Shown: positions 1-6,333 of the stretch, piece after piece
How the letters are laid out: every line of letters begins with the position of its first letter
How positions within the stretch are numbered: position 1 is the stretch's first letter
NCBI RefSeq assembly: GCF_020171465.1
Contig: NZ_JAIUZR010000003.1
Coordinates: 124,001-188,000 of the forward strand
DNA length: 64,000 nt
Reading direction: 5' to 3'
Origin: Lutimonas saemankumensis
Lineage (GTDB): Bacteria > Bacteroidota > Bacteroidia > Flavobacteriales > Flavobacteriaceae
The notes under the pieces: model-generated
Told to the model about the DNA's origin: nothing
Seen by the model: the letters and a program-made list of their open reading frames with translations, nothing else
The model's database searches: none
Made by a program: the position numbers and the translations under genes

Positions 1-230
1 TGCAGCAAACCGGCGGCGGTGGTATGATGGGTATGGGAGGATTCCCTGAGATGTATAATCTTGTAGTCAATACAAACAGTGACCTGATGCAGAAGATCCT
101 AAAAGCAAAAGGTAAGCGAACTGAGTATATCAACCAGGCTTTAGATCTGGCCCGATTGTCTCAAAATCTACTGCAGGGAAAAGAAATGACTGACTTTATC
201 AGGAGAAGTTATGAATTGATGAACAATTAA
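1..230 (+). CDS. htpG: HtpG (Hsp90 chaperone), C-terminal end only
   Basis: This is the last ~75 codons of a gene that enters the window from the left, in frame from base 3 to the TAA at 228-230. The visible tail has a Gly/Met-rich linker (QQTGGGGMMGMGG), then a helical end containing MYNLVVNT and ALDLARLSQNLL. These match the C-terminal dimerisation end of Bacteroidota HtpG as I know it. HtpG is a cytosolic ATP-dependent chaperone dimer. The N-terminal ATPase and middle domains lie outside the window, so the identification rests on this end alone. A strong hairpin with a T-run follows 20 bp after the stop. Confidence 0.8.
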   Translation, partial: QQTGGGGMMGMGGFPEMYNLVVNTNSDLMQKILKAKGKRTEYINQALDLARLSQNLLQGKEMTDFIRRSYELMNN

Positions 231-250
231 TTCGATATTTTGACAGAATA

Positions 251-279
251 AAAAAACCACTCATTTGAGTGGTTTTTTT
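251..279. terminator. Bidirectional intrinsic terminator
   Basis: An A-run, the stem ACCACTCA/TGAGTGGT and a T-run lie between the convergent htpG and vanX-like genes. The A-run/T-run symmetry lets it serve both strands. Confidence 0.85.
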
Positions 280-295
280 ATGTTTTTGAATTCAA

Positions 296-997
296 TTATT
301 CAATTGGGAAATCAAAGTAAGTATTTGGATAGGGTTCATCCTTAAGGGTGAAATGCCACCATTCTTTTGGGTAGGATTGCCATCCGTGTTTTTCCATTCG
401 CCTTTTAAGCAAAAGTCTAAGCGAGTGCTGATTTTTGGTGATTGTCGCTGTGTGATCAGTTGCGGACACTTCGTCAAACAAATCATATGGACTGCCCATA
501 TTTAAAATCTGTTTGGTTTTAAGCGAAACGATAGTTACATCCACAGTACTTCCTCTGCTGTGTCCGGATTTAACCGAAATATATCCTTTGGCAAAGAGAT
601 CTTTCTTTTCAACATTAGGATAAAACTGCGGTTTCATGGTGGTGTCGCTGATGTCTTCTGACCATTCTACAAAATCATTCGTAGCTTGCTGTGGCCTGTA
701 GGCATCATATACCATAAGTCCAAATCCCAGACGTTCTAATTCGTCCTGAACTTTTTTAAGCGCATAGGCAGCTTCTTTGGTTAGTAAGCATTTTGGTTCC
801 TTGTAACCTTGTATAGGTCTTCCCACAAAATTGTTGTCACCATAATACCTTAGGTCTGATCGTAAGTTTGGCATAATTTCTTTTAAGTCAACAAAATCCT
901 CTTTAGACGGTGGACGTTCTGTTGAAGTCTGTCCTAAAGTGGTGAAACTAAGCAGTGCAACTACTGCCAAACTTTTTAAAATGATATTCAATTTCAT
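296..997 (-). CDS. D-alanyl-D-alanine dipeptidase, VanX-like (peptidase M15D)
   Basis: Zn-dependent dipeptidase expected to hydrolyse D-Ala-D-Ala in the periplasm. The 233-aa protein starts with a signal peptide (hydrophobic core about residues 5-21). The metal and catalytic set of VanX is complete: Arg101 (YDAYRP), His146 and Asp153 in SGHSRGSTVD, and Glu212 plus His215 in KEWWHF. Length and motif order fit the M15D family. It stands alone, convergent with htpG and divergent from the gene at 1219. With no vanHA or VanS/VanR genes nearby, peptidoglycan turnover or dipeptide scavenging is more likely than glycopeptide resistance; that role is inference. Confidence 0.88.
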   Translation of the reverse strand: MKLNIILKSLAVVALLSFTTLGQTSTERPPSKEDFVDLKEIMPNLRSDLRYYGDNNFVGRPIQGYKEPKCLLTKEAAYALKKVQDELERLGFGLMVYDAYRPQQATNDFVEWSEDISDTTMKPQFYPNVEKKDLFAKGYISVKSGHSRGSTVDVTIVSLKTKQILNMGSPYDLFDEVSATDHTATITKNQHSLRLLLKRRMEKHGWQSYPKEWWHFTLKDEPYPNTYFDFPIE

Positions 998-1218
998 TAT
1001 TGCAATTGTTAAGAATGCTTGTCTTAAAACGAAGATTTAACATATTTATTATTTTTTACCAGGAGTTTTTTTGATAAGGGTTCAAATATTGTTTTTCGGT
1101 GGTAGGGATATGAAGGTTTGATTATAGTTATTATATTGATAATATTTGCTAAAATATTCATTAATATGCTTTTAACTTTTGTAATTTAGATTCATAATTC
1201 ATTTAAGGTATCAATGAG

Positions 1219-1863
1219 ATGGTAAAAGGAAAATCCCGTAAGAAAATGCCAACCGAGGCCGAGAAAGAAAGAGGTCGGGAAGTGCTTTTTAGTTTGAAGG
1301 TTTTGATGAACGTGTTGTTTGCACTTCTTATTTTTCAATCTTTTCTCATTTTGCCAAGGCCAGAGGATCCTGAACTTGAATACTATACCCTGGCTCAGAT
1401 ATTCGAGGGTAATATTGATAAGCTTATGGTTATGCTGATCGGGCTGGTTCTTATTGTGACCTATTGGATTCAAATCAATAAGCAACTGGGTAATTTGGTG
1501 CGCAGTTCAATGTTTCATGCCGGGGTAGGGGTTGCCCAGATGATCTGTTTGATGCTATATTTGTATTTTGTTCGTTTTGATATGGAATTTGAAGGCCTCA
1601 TCATAGCGCTTCAAATGCAAAGCGTTTTTTTAGCTTTAGCAGGATTTTTAGGGGTTTATAACTGGGTTTATGCCAGAAAGCATAAGTTGACTTCTGAGCA
1701 GATCAATGAAAAAGAAGAAAAGAAAATGTTTTTTCAACTATTACCTGAACCTTCTGCAGCGCTTTTTGCACTTCCTTTTGCATCGATCAGTCCAGAGGCC
1801 TGGTCTTTATCTTTTTTAATCATTTTTCCGCTCACCTTTATATGTAACAAACTGTCAAGGTAA
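1219..1863 (+). CDS. Four-TM membrane protein of unknown function, possibly TMEM175-like
   Basis: A 214-aa protein with a basic N-terminus (KGKSRKKMP), hydrophobic segments at about 29-46, 70-87, 101-120 and 135-151, and a charged stretch (about 158-172) before a further hydrophobic end. The arrangement, with a Trp-Ile pair after the second helix (TYWIQINKQ), loosely recalls TMEM175/DUF1211 proteins, but the diagnostic RFSD motif is not visible, so I do not assign the family. It sits alone between a divergent vanX-like gene and a convergent nuclease gene whose stop is only 10 bp away. No function is claimed. Confidence 0.6.
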   Translation: MVKGKSRKKMPTEAEKERGREVLFSLKVLMNVLFALLIFQSFLILPRPEDPELEYYTLAQIFEGNIDKLMVMLIGLVLIVTYWIQINKQLGNLVRSSMFHAGVGVAQMICLMLYLYFVRFDMEFEGLIIALQMQSVFLALAGFLGVYNWVYARKHKLTSEQINEKEEKKMFFQLLPEPSAALFALPFASISPEAWSLSFLIIFPLTFICNKLSR

Positions 1864-1872
1864 AATCAGTCT

Positions 1873-2655
1873 TTATCCAAAAATTTCATTTAGGATTTTA
1901 GCAAGTCTTATCCCGGATTTCTGCAACTGAGATTGCACTGTTTCAAAATGGTCGTAAGAATAGCGATATCCCAGTTTTTCATCCATTTTGGCAGATGCAT
2001 ATACTTTTTTGGCAAGCGCCTGAGATTCATAGGTCCAGTCTAAAATACTTCCTTTTTGTATAATTTTTATTTGTTCCTTAGAAAGCTTTTTTGAATTAGC
2101 CGCCAGCTCGGTATAGCTCATGTTAAAAGATTCAATCATTTCTGAATCCCAGACCCTGTGAAGATTGGATTTATCATAATGCCAGAGCACTTTGATGTCG
2201 TTTCCACCTCTGTCCTCGGCTTTTCCTACGTGCAATGGCTGATGCAGGTCTCCTACAAGATGAACAAGGAACTTTAAGTAAAAGGATTTGTCCTCTTGAG
2301 AGGTGTTGGGGTCTTTAAGTGCCTCAATACATTTTTGGATTCCCATTACAATGTCTCCTCTTTTATCTTTTTTACTCGCCTCATACTTTGTGTCAAAAGG
2401 AAAATTTACGAAATGCCAGGTATAGTACTTATCGTATTTCTTATCTGATTTAATGTCATCACCATATGTTGATACCATGGCAAGGCTCTGGCCGTTCAGG
2501 ATGTCGCTTATCTGTTTTTCGGCCCTTTTACTTAAGTGTTGTTGTGCTATTTCTCCCACGGTACGATGCCCTGTGGCTCCCCAGTCAACAGTATTGCCGT
2601 ATGAACCGCAATAAACAATTATTGACAGTATAAAAAGGGTAAAGGATTTGTTCAT
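1873..2655 (-). CDS. S1/P1-type nuclease, secreted
   Basis: Zn-dependent nuclease of the S1/P1 (phospholipase C-like) fold, acting on single-stranded DNA/RNA outside the cytoplasm. The 260-aa precursor has a signal peptide. Cleavage before Trp25 would expose the N-terminal Trp that is a zinc ligand in this family, followed by His30 in WGATGHR. Further ligands are visible in HLVGDLHQPLHVG, in GGND and in LHRVWD. The length is usual for bacterial members. It lies downstream of the amt terminator in the same direction, so it is probably transcribed separately. Phosphate or nucleotide scavenging is the inferred role. Confidence 0.9.
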   Translation of the reverse strand: MNKSFTLFILSIIVYCGSYGNTVDWGATGHRTVGEIAQQHLSKRAEKQISDILNGQSLAMVSTYGDDIKSDKKYDKYYTWHFVNFPFDTKYEASKKDKRGDIVMGIQKCIEALKDPNTSQEDKSFYLKFLVHLVGDLHQPLHVGKAEDRGGNDIKVLWHYDKSNLHRVWDSEMIESFNMSYTELAANSKKLSKEQIKIIQKGSILDWTYESQALAKKVYASAKMDEKLGYRYSYDHFETVQSQLQKSGIRLAKILNEIFG

Positions 2656-2683
2656 GTGAATTAAATTTTGATTGGTAAAGGTA

Positions 2684-2715
2684 TAAAAAAAGAGGGTCCG
2701 TTTTCACAGACCCTC
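2684..2715 (-). terminator. Terminator of the porin-glnK-amt operon
   Basis: Read on the minus strand, the stem GAGGGTC/GACCCTC (2692-2698 with 2709-2715) is followed by seven T. It starts 67 bp after the amt stop and lies before the S1 nuclease gene. Confidence 0.85.
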
Positions 2716-2781
2716 AGAGTTACACAAATTTAATCTAATCAACGAATTAACGTCAAGAGATCGATATAATGGGACAAACTT

Positions 2782-4017
2782 TTAATGTTCATTCATTCTG
2801 AAGTCAGAATAGGCATCCATACCATGTTCAAATCCGTCAAGACCTTCCAGTTCTTCTTTCTCAGAAACTCGGATTCCAATGGTTTTCTTAAGGACAAACA
2901 GGATAACAAAAGAGGAAACGATACAAACAATAGCGTATGATAGAATACCTACGATCTGGCTGATCAGCTGGTCAACACCGGCAAGGCTTCCAAAAATTCC
3001 TACGGCTAGAGTTCCCCAGATTCCGCAAATAAGGTGAACTGCAATGGCACCCACGGGATCATCTAGTTTTATTCTATCTATAAAGGCAACGGCAAGAACA
3101 ATGATAGCACCACCAATACTTCCGATCAGGATGGCGTCTGTTGGAGACATTTGGTCTGCACCAGCAGTGATACTAACCAATCCACCTAGTATTCCGTTTA
3201 AGTACATAGTGAGGTCAAGGTTTTTATACATTGCCGTTGAAAGTATAAATGAAGCTACACCACCTGCAGCAGCTGCCAAACAAGTTGTTACCAGTGTCAG
3301 CGAGGTCAACTCAGGGTCAGCAGATAAGACCGAACCACCGTTAAATCCAAACCAGCCTAACCAAAGGATAAGCACACCTGCAGTGGCTAAAGGAATATTG
3401 TGGCCAGGAATTGCCATAGGCTTCCCGTCTTTGAATTTTCCAATTCTTGCTCCCAATAACCAAACGGCTACCAAGGCTGCCCATCCACCAACAGAATGAA
3501 CCAGGGTTGATCCGGCAAAGTCATAGAAAGGAGTTTCTCTCATATCCAGGAATCCACCTCCCCATTTCCATGAACCGGCCCAAGGATAAATGATTCCAAC
3601 GTAAACCAGCACGAAAATCATAAAAGGTACAATTTTGATACGCTCAGCTACGGCTCCTGAAACGATCGTTGCGGCGGTGGCTGCAAACATTCCCTGGAAC
3701 AGGAAGTCTGTCCACCAGGTGTAACCACCATCAGCGTATGCAGCGGTCATACCTCCTTCCGGCGGTGTAATTCCAAATCCTGCAAAACTGAAGAAACCTG
3801 ATGATCCTTCTGCAAATCCAGGATACATTAAATTGAATCCTACAAGGCAATATAAAAGCAGGCCGACTGTTATGATAAATATATTTTTGAATAAAATGTT
3901 AATTGTGTTCTTCTGTCTGGTCAGTCCGATTTCCAAGAATGCAAAACCCAAGTGCATAAAGAAAACCAAGGCTGTACAGATCATCATCCATACATTGTTT
4001 ATAGTAAGTAATTCCAT
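2782..4017 (-). CDS. amt: Ammonium transporter Amt
   Basis: Inner-membrane Amt/Rh channel for ammonium uptake. The 411-aa protein has about 11 hydrophobic helices. Family landmarks are visible: the DFAGSTLVHSVGGWAAL segment with the Asp and first pore His, the LGWFGFNGGS motif, and the second pore His in AVHLICGIWG. The C-terminal cytoplasmic tail is present (GIRVSEKEELEGLDGFEHG). It is the last gene of a minus-strand operon, 24 bp after glnK and downstream of a porin gene. The P-II partner is expected to gate the channel through its T-loop. Identification is secure; the exact gating residues cannot be judged from sequence alone. Confidence 0.96.
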   Translation of the reverse strand: MELLTINNVWMMICTALVFFMHLGFAFLEIGLTRQKNTINILFKNIFIITVGLLLYCLVGFNLMYPGFAEGSSGFFSFAGFGITPPEGGMTAAYADGGYTWWTDFLFQGMFAATAATIVSGAVAERIKIVPFMIFVLVYVGIIYPWAGSWKWGGGFLDMRETPFYDFAGSTLVHSVGGWAALVAVWLLGARIGKFKDGKPMAIPGHNIPLATAGVLILWLGWFGFNGGSVLSADPELTSLTLVTTCLAAAAGGVASFILSTAMYKNLDLTMYLNGILGGLVSITAGADQMSPTDAILIGSIGGAIIVLAVAFIDRIKLDDPVGAIAVHLICGIWGTLAVGIFGSLAGVDQLISQIVGILSYAIVCIVSSFVILFVLKKTIGIRVSEKEELEGLDGFEHGMDAYSDFRMNEH

Positions 4018-4041
4018 ATCTCTGTTAATTTTTTGGTTAGA

Positions 4042-4380
4042 TTATTTAAGCGTATCGCCTCCTTTTTCTCCTGTTCTTATTCTGTAGCAGTCAACGATCT
4101 CAGACACGAATATCTTTCCGTCACCAACCTCACCGGTTGAGCCTGCCTCAAGGATTGCCTTAATGGTCACTTCCTCAAAATCATCATTTACTACAATTGA
4201 TAAGTACCTTCTTTGTATATCGCTGGTGCTGTAAGACACACCTCTATATACATGTCCTTCTTTTTCATTTCCACGTCCGGTGGCATCCCAGTAGGAGAAG
4301 AAGTTTACCCCAACACTGTGCAAGGCTTCTTTTACATCAGAATATTTTGATTTTCTGATAATTGCTTCGATTTTTTTCAT
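4042..4380 (-). CDS. glnK: P-II nitrogen regulator (GlnK/GlnB type) with an atypical T-loop base
   Basis: A 112-aa trimeric signal protein that reports nitrogen/energy status to Amt. The N-terminus (MKKIEAIIRKSK) and C-terminal signature (GEVGDGKIFVSEIVDCYRIRTGE) are canonical, including the GDGKIF lysine and YRIR arginines that bind ATP. The T-loop Tyr is present at residue 50 (RGVSYSTSD), so uridylylation is possible in principle. The segment holding Gln39 in E. coli reads GRGNEKEGH, and the LPK element with Lys58 is replaced by IQRR, so two canonical 2-oxoglutarate contacts are missing. It lies 13 bp after the porin and 24 bp before amt. The family call is firm; altered 2-oxoglutarate sensing is inference. 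Confidence 0.95.
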   Translation of the reverse strand: MKKIEAIIRKSKYSDVKEALHSVGVNFFSYWDATGRGNEKEGHVYRGVSYSTSDIQRRYLSIVVNDDFEEVTIKAILEAGSTGEVGDGKIFVSEIVDCYRIRTGEKGGDTLK

Positions 4381-4393
4381 AATTAATTATTGT

Positions 4394-5473
4394 TTAGAAT
4401 TTGTATACTGCTGCTACTAGAAACGATGCAAGTGATCCCGTTGGATCCAGATCGCTGTTTACGAAAGTGTCCTCGCTTGTTGTGTCGATTCTGAATTCAG
4501 GAATGATCATCAAATCTCCTATTGCATAGTTTCCTGTTAATGTAAATTCGAATGCATTGGCGTCTCCGTTATCATCGTATCCTCCAATGGCTCCAACACC
4601 TTCCTTGCTTTCACCGAAATATTCCGCTCTAAATCCAAGTGCAAAGGAGTCAGAAGTCTGTAGTTGTGGATAAATGGCTACCCCATAGAAAGAGGCATCT
4701 GTATCATTATCCACATAGTACGTAGAGTTCAAACCAAGATAGAATGAATCTGTGATATCAAAACCTGTGGTTAAATCAACCTGGAATTGTGGTCCATAAA
4801 GAAAATTCAAATAGGTTCCTTTGAATCCAACCTGTGCCCCTAAAGTGTAATTGTTTGTTGGGTTGAAGTTGGTATAGTCATTATCGTTCATAATGGCCGC
4901 CATGAAAGACCAGTCATCATTTATCGCCCAGTCCATTTTCAGACCTGTGTGCGAAAATGGTCCGTATGAGAACATATATGAAGTGGAGTAGTTGAAGTTA
5001 CCTGTTGGAGAAATAACCTCATAACCTAAGAAAGTATTGAAATTACCAAAAGTTAAAGTAACTTTATCAGAAACATTCCAGTATACATATAACTGGTTAA
5101 CTACTTGAGAACTGTTACCCAGGTCAGGAGCACCGTCTCCGTCAATATCCCACTGAAGTGATCCAAAAACAGCATCTGTACCTCTTGGACCGAATACCAA
5201 ATCAGCTACGGCACCAACTTTCTTACCTTCATATGCAAATATAGCATTGGCCATACCTATGGCAAAACCATTTCCATTGGCAAATGAAGTATTTGGAGTC
5301 TGATGGTTGTCTCCTCCATTAGGTGCATTGATGTTTGTTCTATAATAAACATCCGCACTTCCACTAAAACTGAATTTTTTCTTTTTTTCTTCTTCTGCTT
5401 TTCCTGTTGTTTCTTCCTGAGCATATGAAAGGAAGCTAATAAATAGTAAAGCGATTGTAAATAGATTTTTCAT
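4394..5473 (-). CDS. Outer-membrane porin (OmpL-like, beta-barrel porin-2 type) of the ammonium operon
   Basis: A 359-aa protein with a signal peptide ending near SYAQ, a short charged Glu/Lys spacer (residues 20-34), then alternating aromatic beta strands to a C-terminal AAVYKF that fits an outer-membrane barrel. It resembles the family annotated as putative beta-barrel porin-2; I rely on overall pattern since no single motif is diagnostic. It is the first gene of the operon porin-glnK-amt, so it probably provides the outer-membrane route for ammonium or another small nitrogen compound. A 388-bp upstream region with two related dyads probably controls it. Confidence 0.8.
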   Translation of the reverse strand: MKNLFTIALLFISFLSYAQEETTGKAEEEKKKKFSFSGSADVYYRTNINAPNGGDNHQTPNTSFANGNGFAIGMANAIFAYEGKKVGAVADLVFGPRGTDAVFGSLQWDIDGDGAPDLGNSSQVVNQLYVYWNVSDKVTLTFGNFNTFLGYEVISPTGNFNYSTSYMFSYGPFSHTGLKMDWAINDDWSFMAAIMNDNDYTNFNPTNNYTLGAQVGFKGTYLNFLYGPQFQVDLTTGFDITDSFYLGLNSTYYVDNDTDASFYGVAIYPQLQTSDSFALGFRAEYFGESKEGVGAIGGYDDNGDANAFEFTLTGNYAIGDLMIIPEFRIDTTSEDTFVNSDLDPTGSLASFLVAAVYKF

Positions 5474-5562
5474 AATTAATTTTTTTAGTAATTAAGAATT
5501 TGTTAGTAATACTTGAGTTTCAATTTTATGATTAATCGGGGTAAAAGTATATTTAATTAACA

Positions 5563-5586
5563 TTACCCCCAAAAAAAATAGGGTAA
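5563..5586. promoter_or_regulatory. Candidate operator dyad 1 of the nitrogen operon
   Basis: TTACCC and GGGTAA arms (5563-5568 and 5581-5586) enclose CC plus an A-rich spacer. It is related in sequence and spacing to the dyad at 5614-5639. Confidence 0.45.
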
Positions 5587-5613
5587 AGAGTGAATTATTG
5601 TGATATTGAAAAT

Positions 5614-5639
5614 TATACCCCCTTCAAAAAAGGGGTATA
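5614..5639. promoter_or_regulatory. Candidate operator dyad 2 of the nitrogen operon
   Basis: Perfect 8-bp arms TATACCCC (5614-5621) and GGGGTATA (5632-5639). The dyad centre is 52 bp, about five helical turns, from that of the first dyad. Confidence 0.5.
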
Positions 5640-5659
5640 TAAAATAAAAAAGAGTTTTT

Positions 5660-5697
5660 TTTCAATTTCATAATAGTATTGCTATTAAAAATTGAAA
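5660..5697. repeat. AU-rich hairpin
   Basis: Outer arms TTTCAATTT/AAATTGAAA are perfect over 9 bp and inner arms AATAG/CTATT add 5 bp. There is no clear T-run on either side, so it is not an obvious terminator. Confidence 0.4.
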
Positions 5698-5724
5698 TAT
5701 TATGGCTATATGGTATAATTACAA

Positions 5725-5732
5725 TATATTTG
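5725..5732 (+). promoter_or_regulatory. TAnnTTTG -7 box upstream of the DUF4177-like gene
   Basis: TATATTTG matches the Bacteroidota -7 element exactly. No TTG stands at the proper distance upstream. It would give a leader of about 120 nt before the ATG at 5862. Confidence 0.4.
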
Positions 5733-5861
5733 TGATATCAAAATAATAGTGTATAATGCGAGAAATTCTATTTTTGATGAAAATCATTTAAGGATTTAGC
5801 TGTTTTCAATTAAATAAATTCATTTTTCAGAAGGAAAAATCAAAAATTCCATAATTCATTT

Positions 5862-6032
5862 ATGAAAGAGTATAAAATCATTAAACAAACGGGTACTGCA
5901 GTAAAATCGCAGCAGAATTTTGAGGATCTGGTTAATAGTTATGCGAAAATGGACTGGAGGGTAGTGAATATGTTCACGCATCGTGGCATATTAAAAGCGC
6001 TGATAGAACGTGACAAGAAAGAGGAAGAGTAA
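5862..6032 (+). CDS. DUF4177-like small protein
   Basis: A 56-aa open reading frame running from ATG 5862 to TAA 6030-6032. It begins MKEYKIIK, has a central DWRVVNMF and ends in a charged ALIERDKKEEE. This is the short beta-strand pattern of DUF4177-type proteins (Y-K-I/V start, central W-x-V-V, basic end), whose function is not known. The following Arc-type gene starts 52 bp downstream in the same direction, so the two are probably one transcript. Coding is supported by the family resemblance more than by length. Confidence 0.6.
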   Translation: MKEYKIIKQTGTAVKSQQNFEDLVNSYAKMDWRVVNMFTHRGILKALIERDKKEEE

Positions 6033-6084
6033 TGATGAATGATCGGAAACAGAAGAATTTTGTTTCCTCAAATACGTAAGATAT

Positions 6085-6258
6085 ATGAAAAGTAAAAAGG
6101 CTTTTGCATTGAGAATTGATGAGGAATTGCTAAAAGCGATTGAAATTTTGGCCAAAGAGGATTTTCGTTCCACAAATGGCCAGATCGAATGGATGCTGAG
6201 CAAACATGTAAAAGAGTCGGGAAGGTTTTTGGAAAATCAGGATGAAGAAGGCCTCTAA
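6085..6258 (+). CDS. Arc-family ribbon-helix-helix DNA-binding protein
   Basis: A 57-aa protein. Residues 4-12 (KKAFALRID) would form the DNA-contacting beta strand of a ribbon-helix-helix dimer, followed by two helices (EELLKAIEILAKEDFRS and TNGQIEWMLSKHVKE). The FRSTNGQIEWML segment is typical of Arc-family proteins annotated in Bacteroidota. It probably acts as a small transcriptional regulator, but its targets are unknown. It follows a DUF4177-like gene in the same direction. The stop codon lies inside a perfect 8-bp hairpin (6250-6269). Confidence 0.75.
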   Translation: MKSKKAFALRIDEELLKAIEILAKEDFRSTNGQIEWMLSKHVKESGRFLENQDEEGL

Positions 6259-6269
6259 TCCTAGAGGCC
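6250..6269 (+). terminator. Hairpin across the stop codon of the Arc-like gene
   Basis: GGCCTCTA/TAGAGGCC with a 4-nt loop includes the stop codon. There is no T-run afterwards, so termination is uncertain. Confidence 0.4.
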
Positions 6270-6333
6270 CTGTTCAGTGAATTATTTTAAGTGTAATAAA
6301 CCAATATGGTGTACTATATAATTTAATGGTGTA

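Larger units (their letters stand above)
5474..5861. other. 388-bp intergenic regulatory region
   Basis: The largest non-coding stretch in the window, strongly AT-rich, between the porin-glnK-amt operon (minus) and the small DUF4177-like gene (plus). It contains two GGGGTA-type dyads (5563-5586, 5614-5639), a single extra GGGGTAA copy at 5538-5544, an AU-rich hairpin (5660-5697) and a TATATTTG box at 5725-5732. No further open reading frame looks real. Confidence 0.75.

Noticed and set aside
292-486. Short minus-strand frame inside the VanX-like gene
   Set aside because: It overlaps the dipeptidase in another frame, has no family signature, and the VanX-like frame carries all catalytic residues.
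296-997. Vancomycin resistance gene
   Set aside because: The catalytic residues are those of VanX, but there are no vanH/vanA ligase or VanRS genes nearby, and such chromosomal dipeptidases are common outside resistance clusters.
2725-2732. TAAATTTG box on the minus strand as promoter of the S1 nuclease gene
   Set aside because: It lies upstream of the amt operon terminator hairpin, which would then stop the transcript before the nuclease gene.
3044-3499. 151-aa plus-strand frame antisense to amt
   Set aside because: Composition (Pro, Ser, Ala rich) follows from the reverse complement of the conserved amt coding sequence. No start context or domain supports it.
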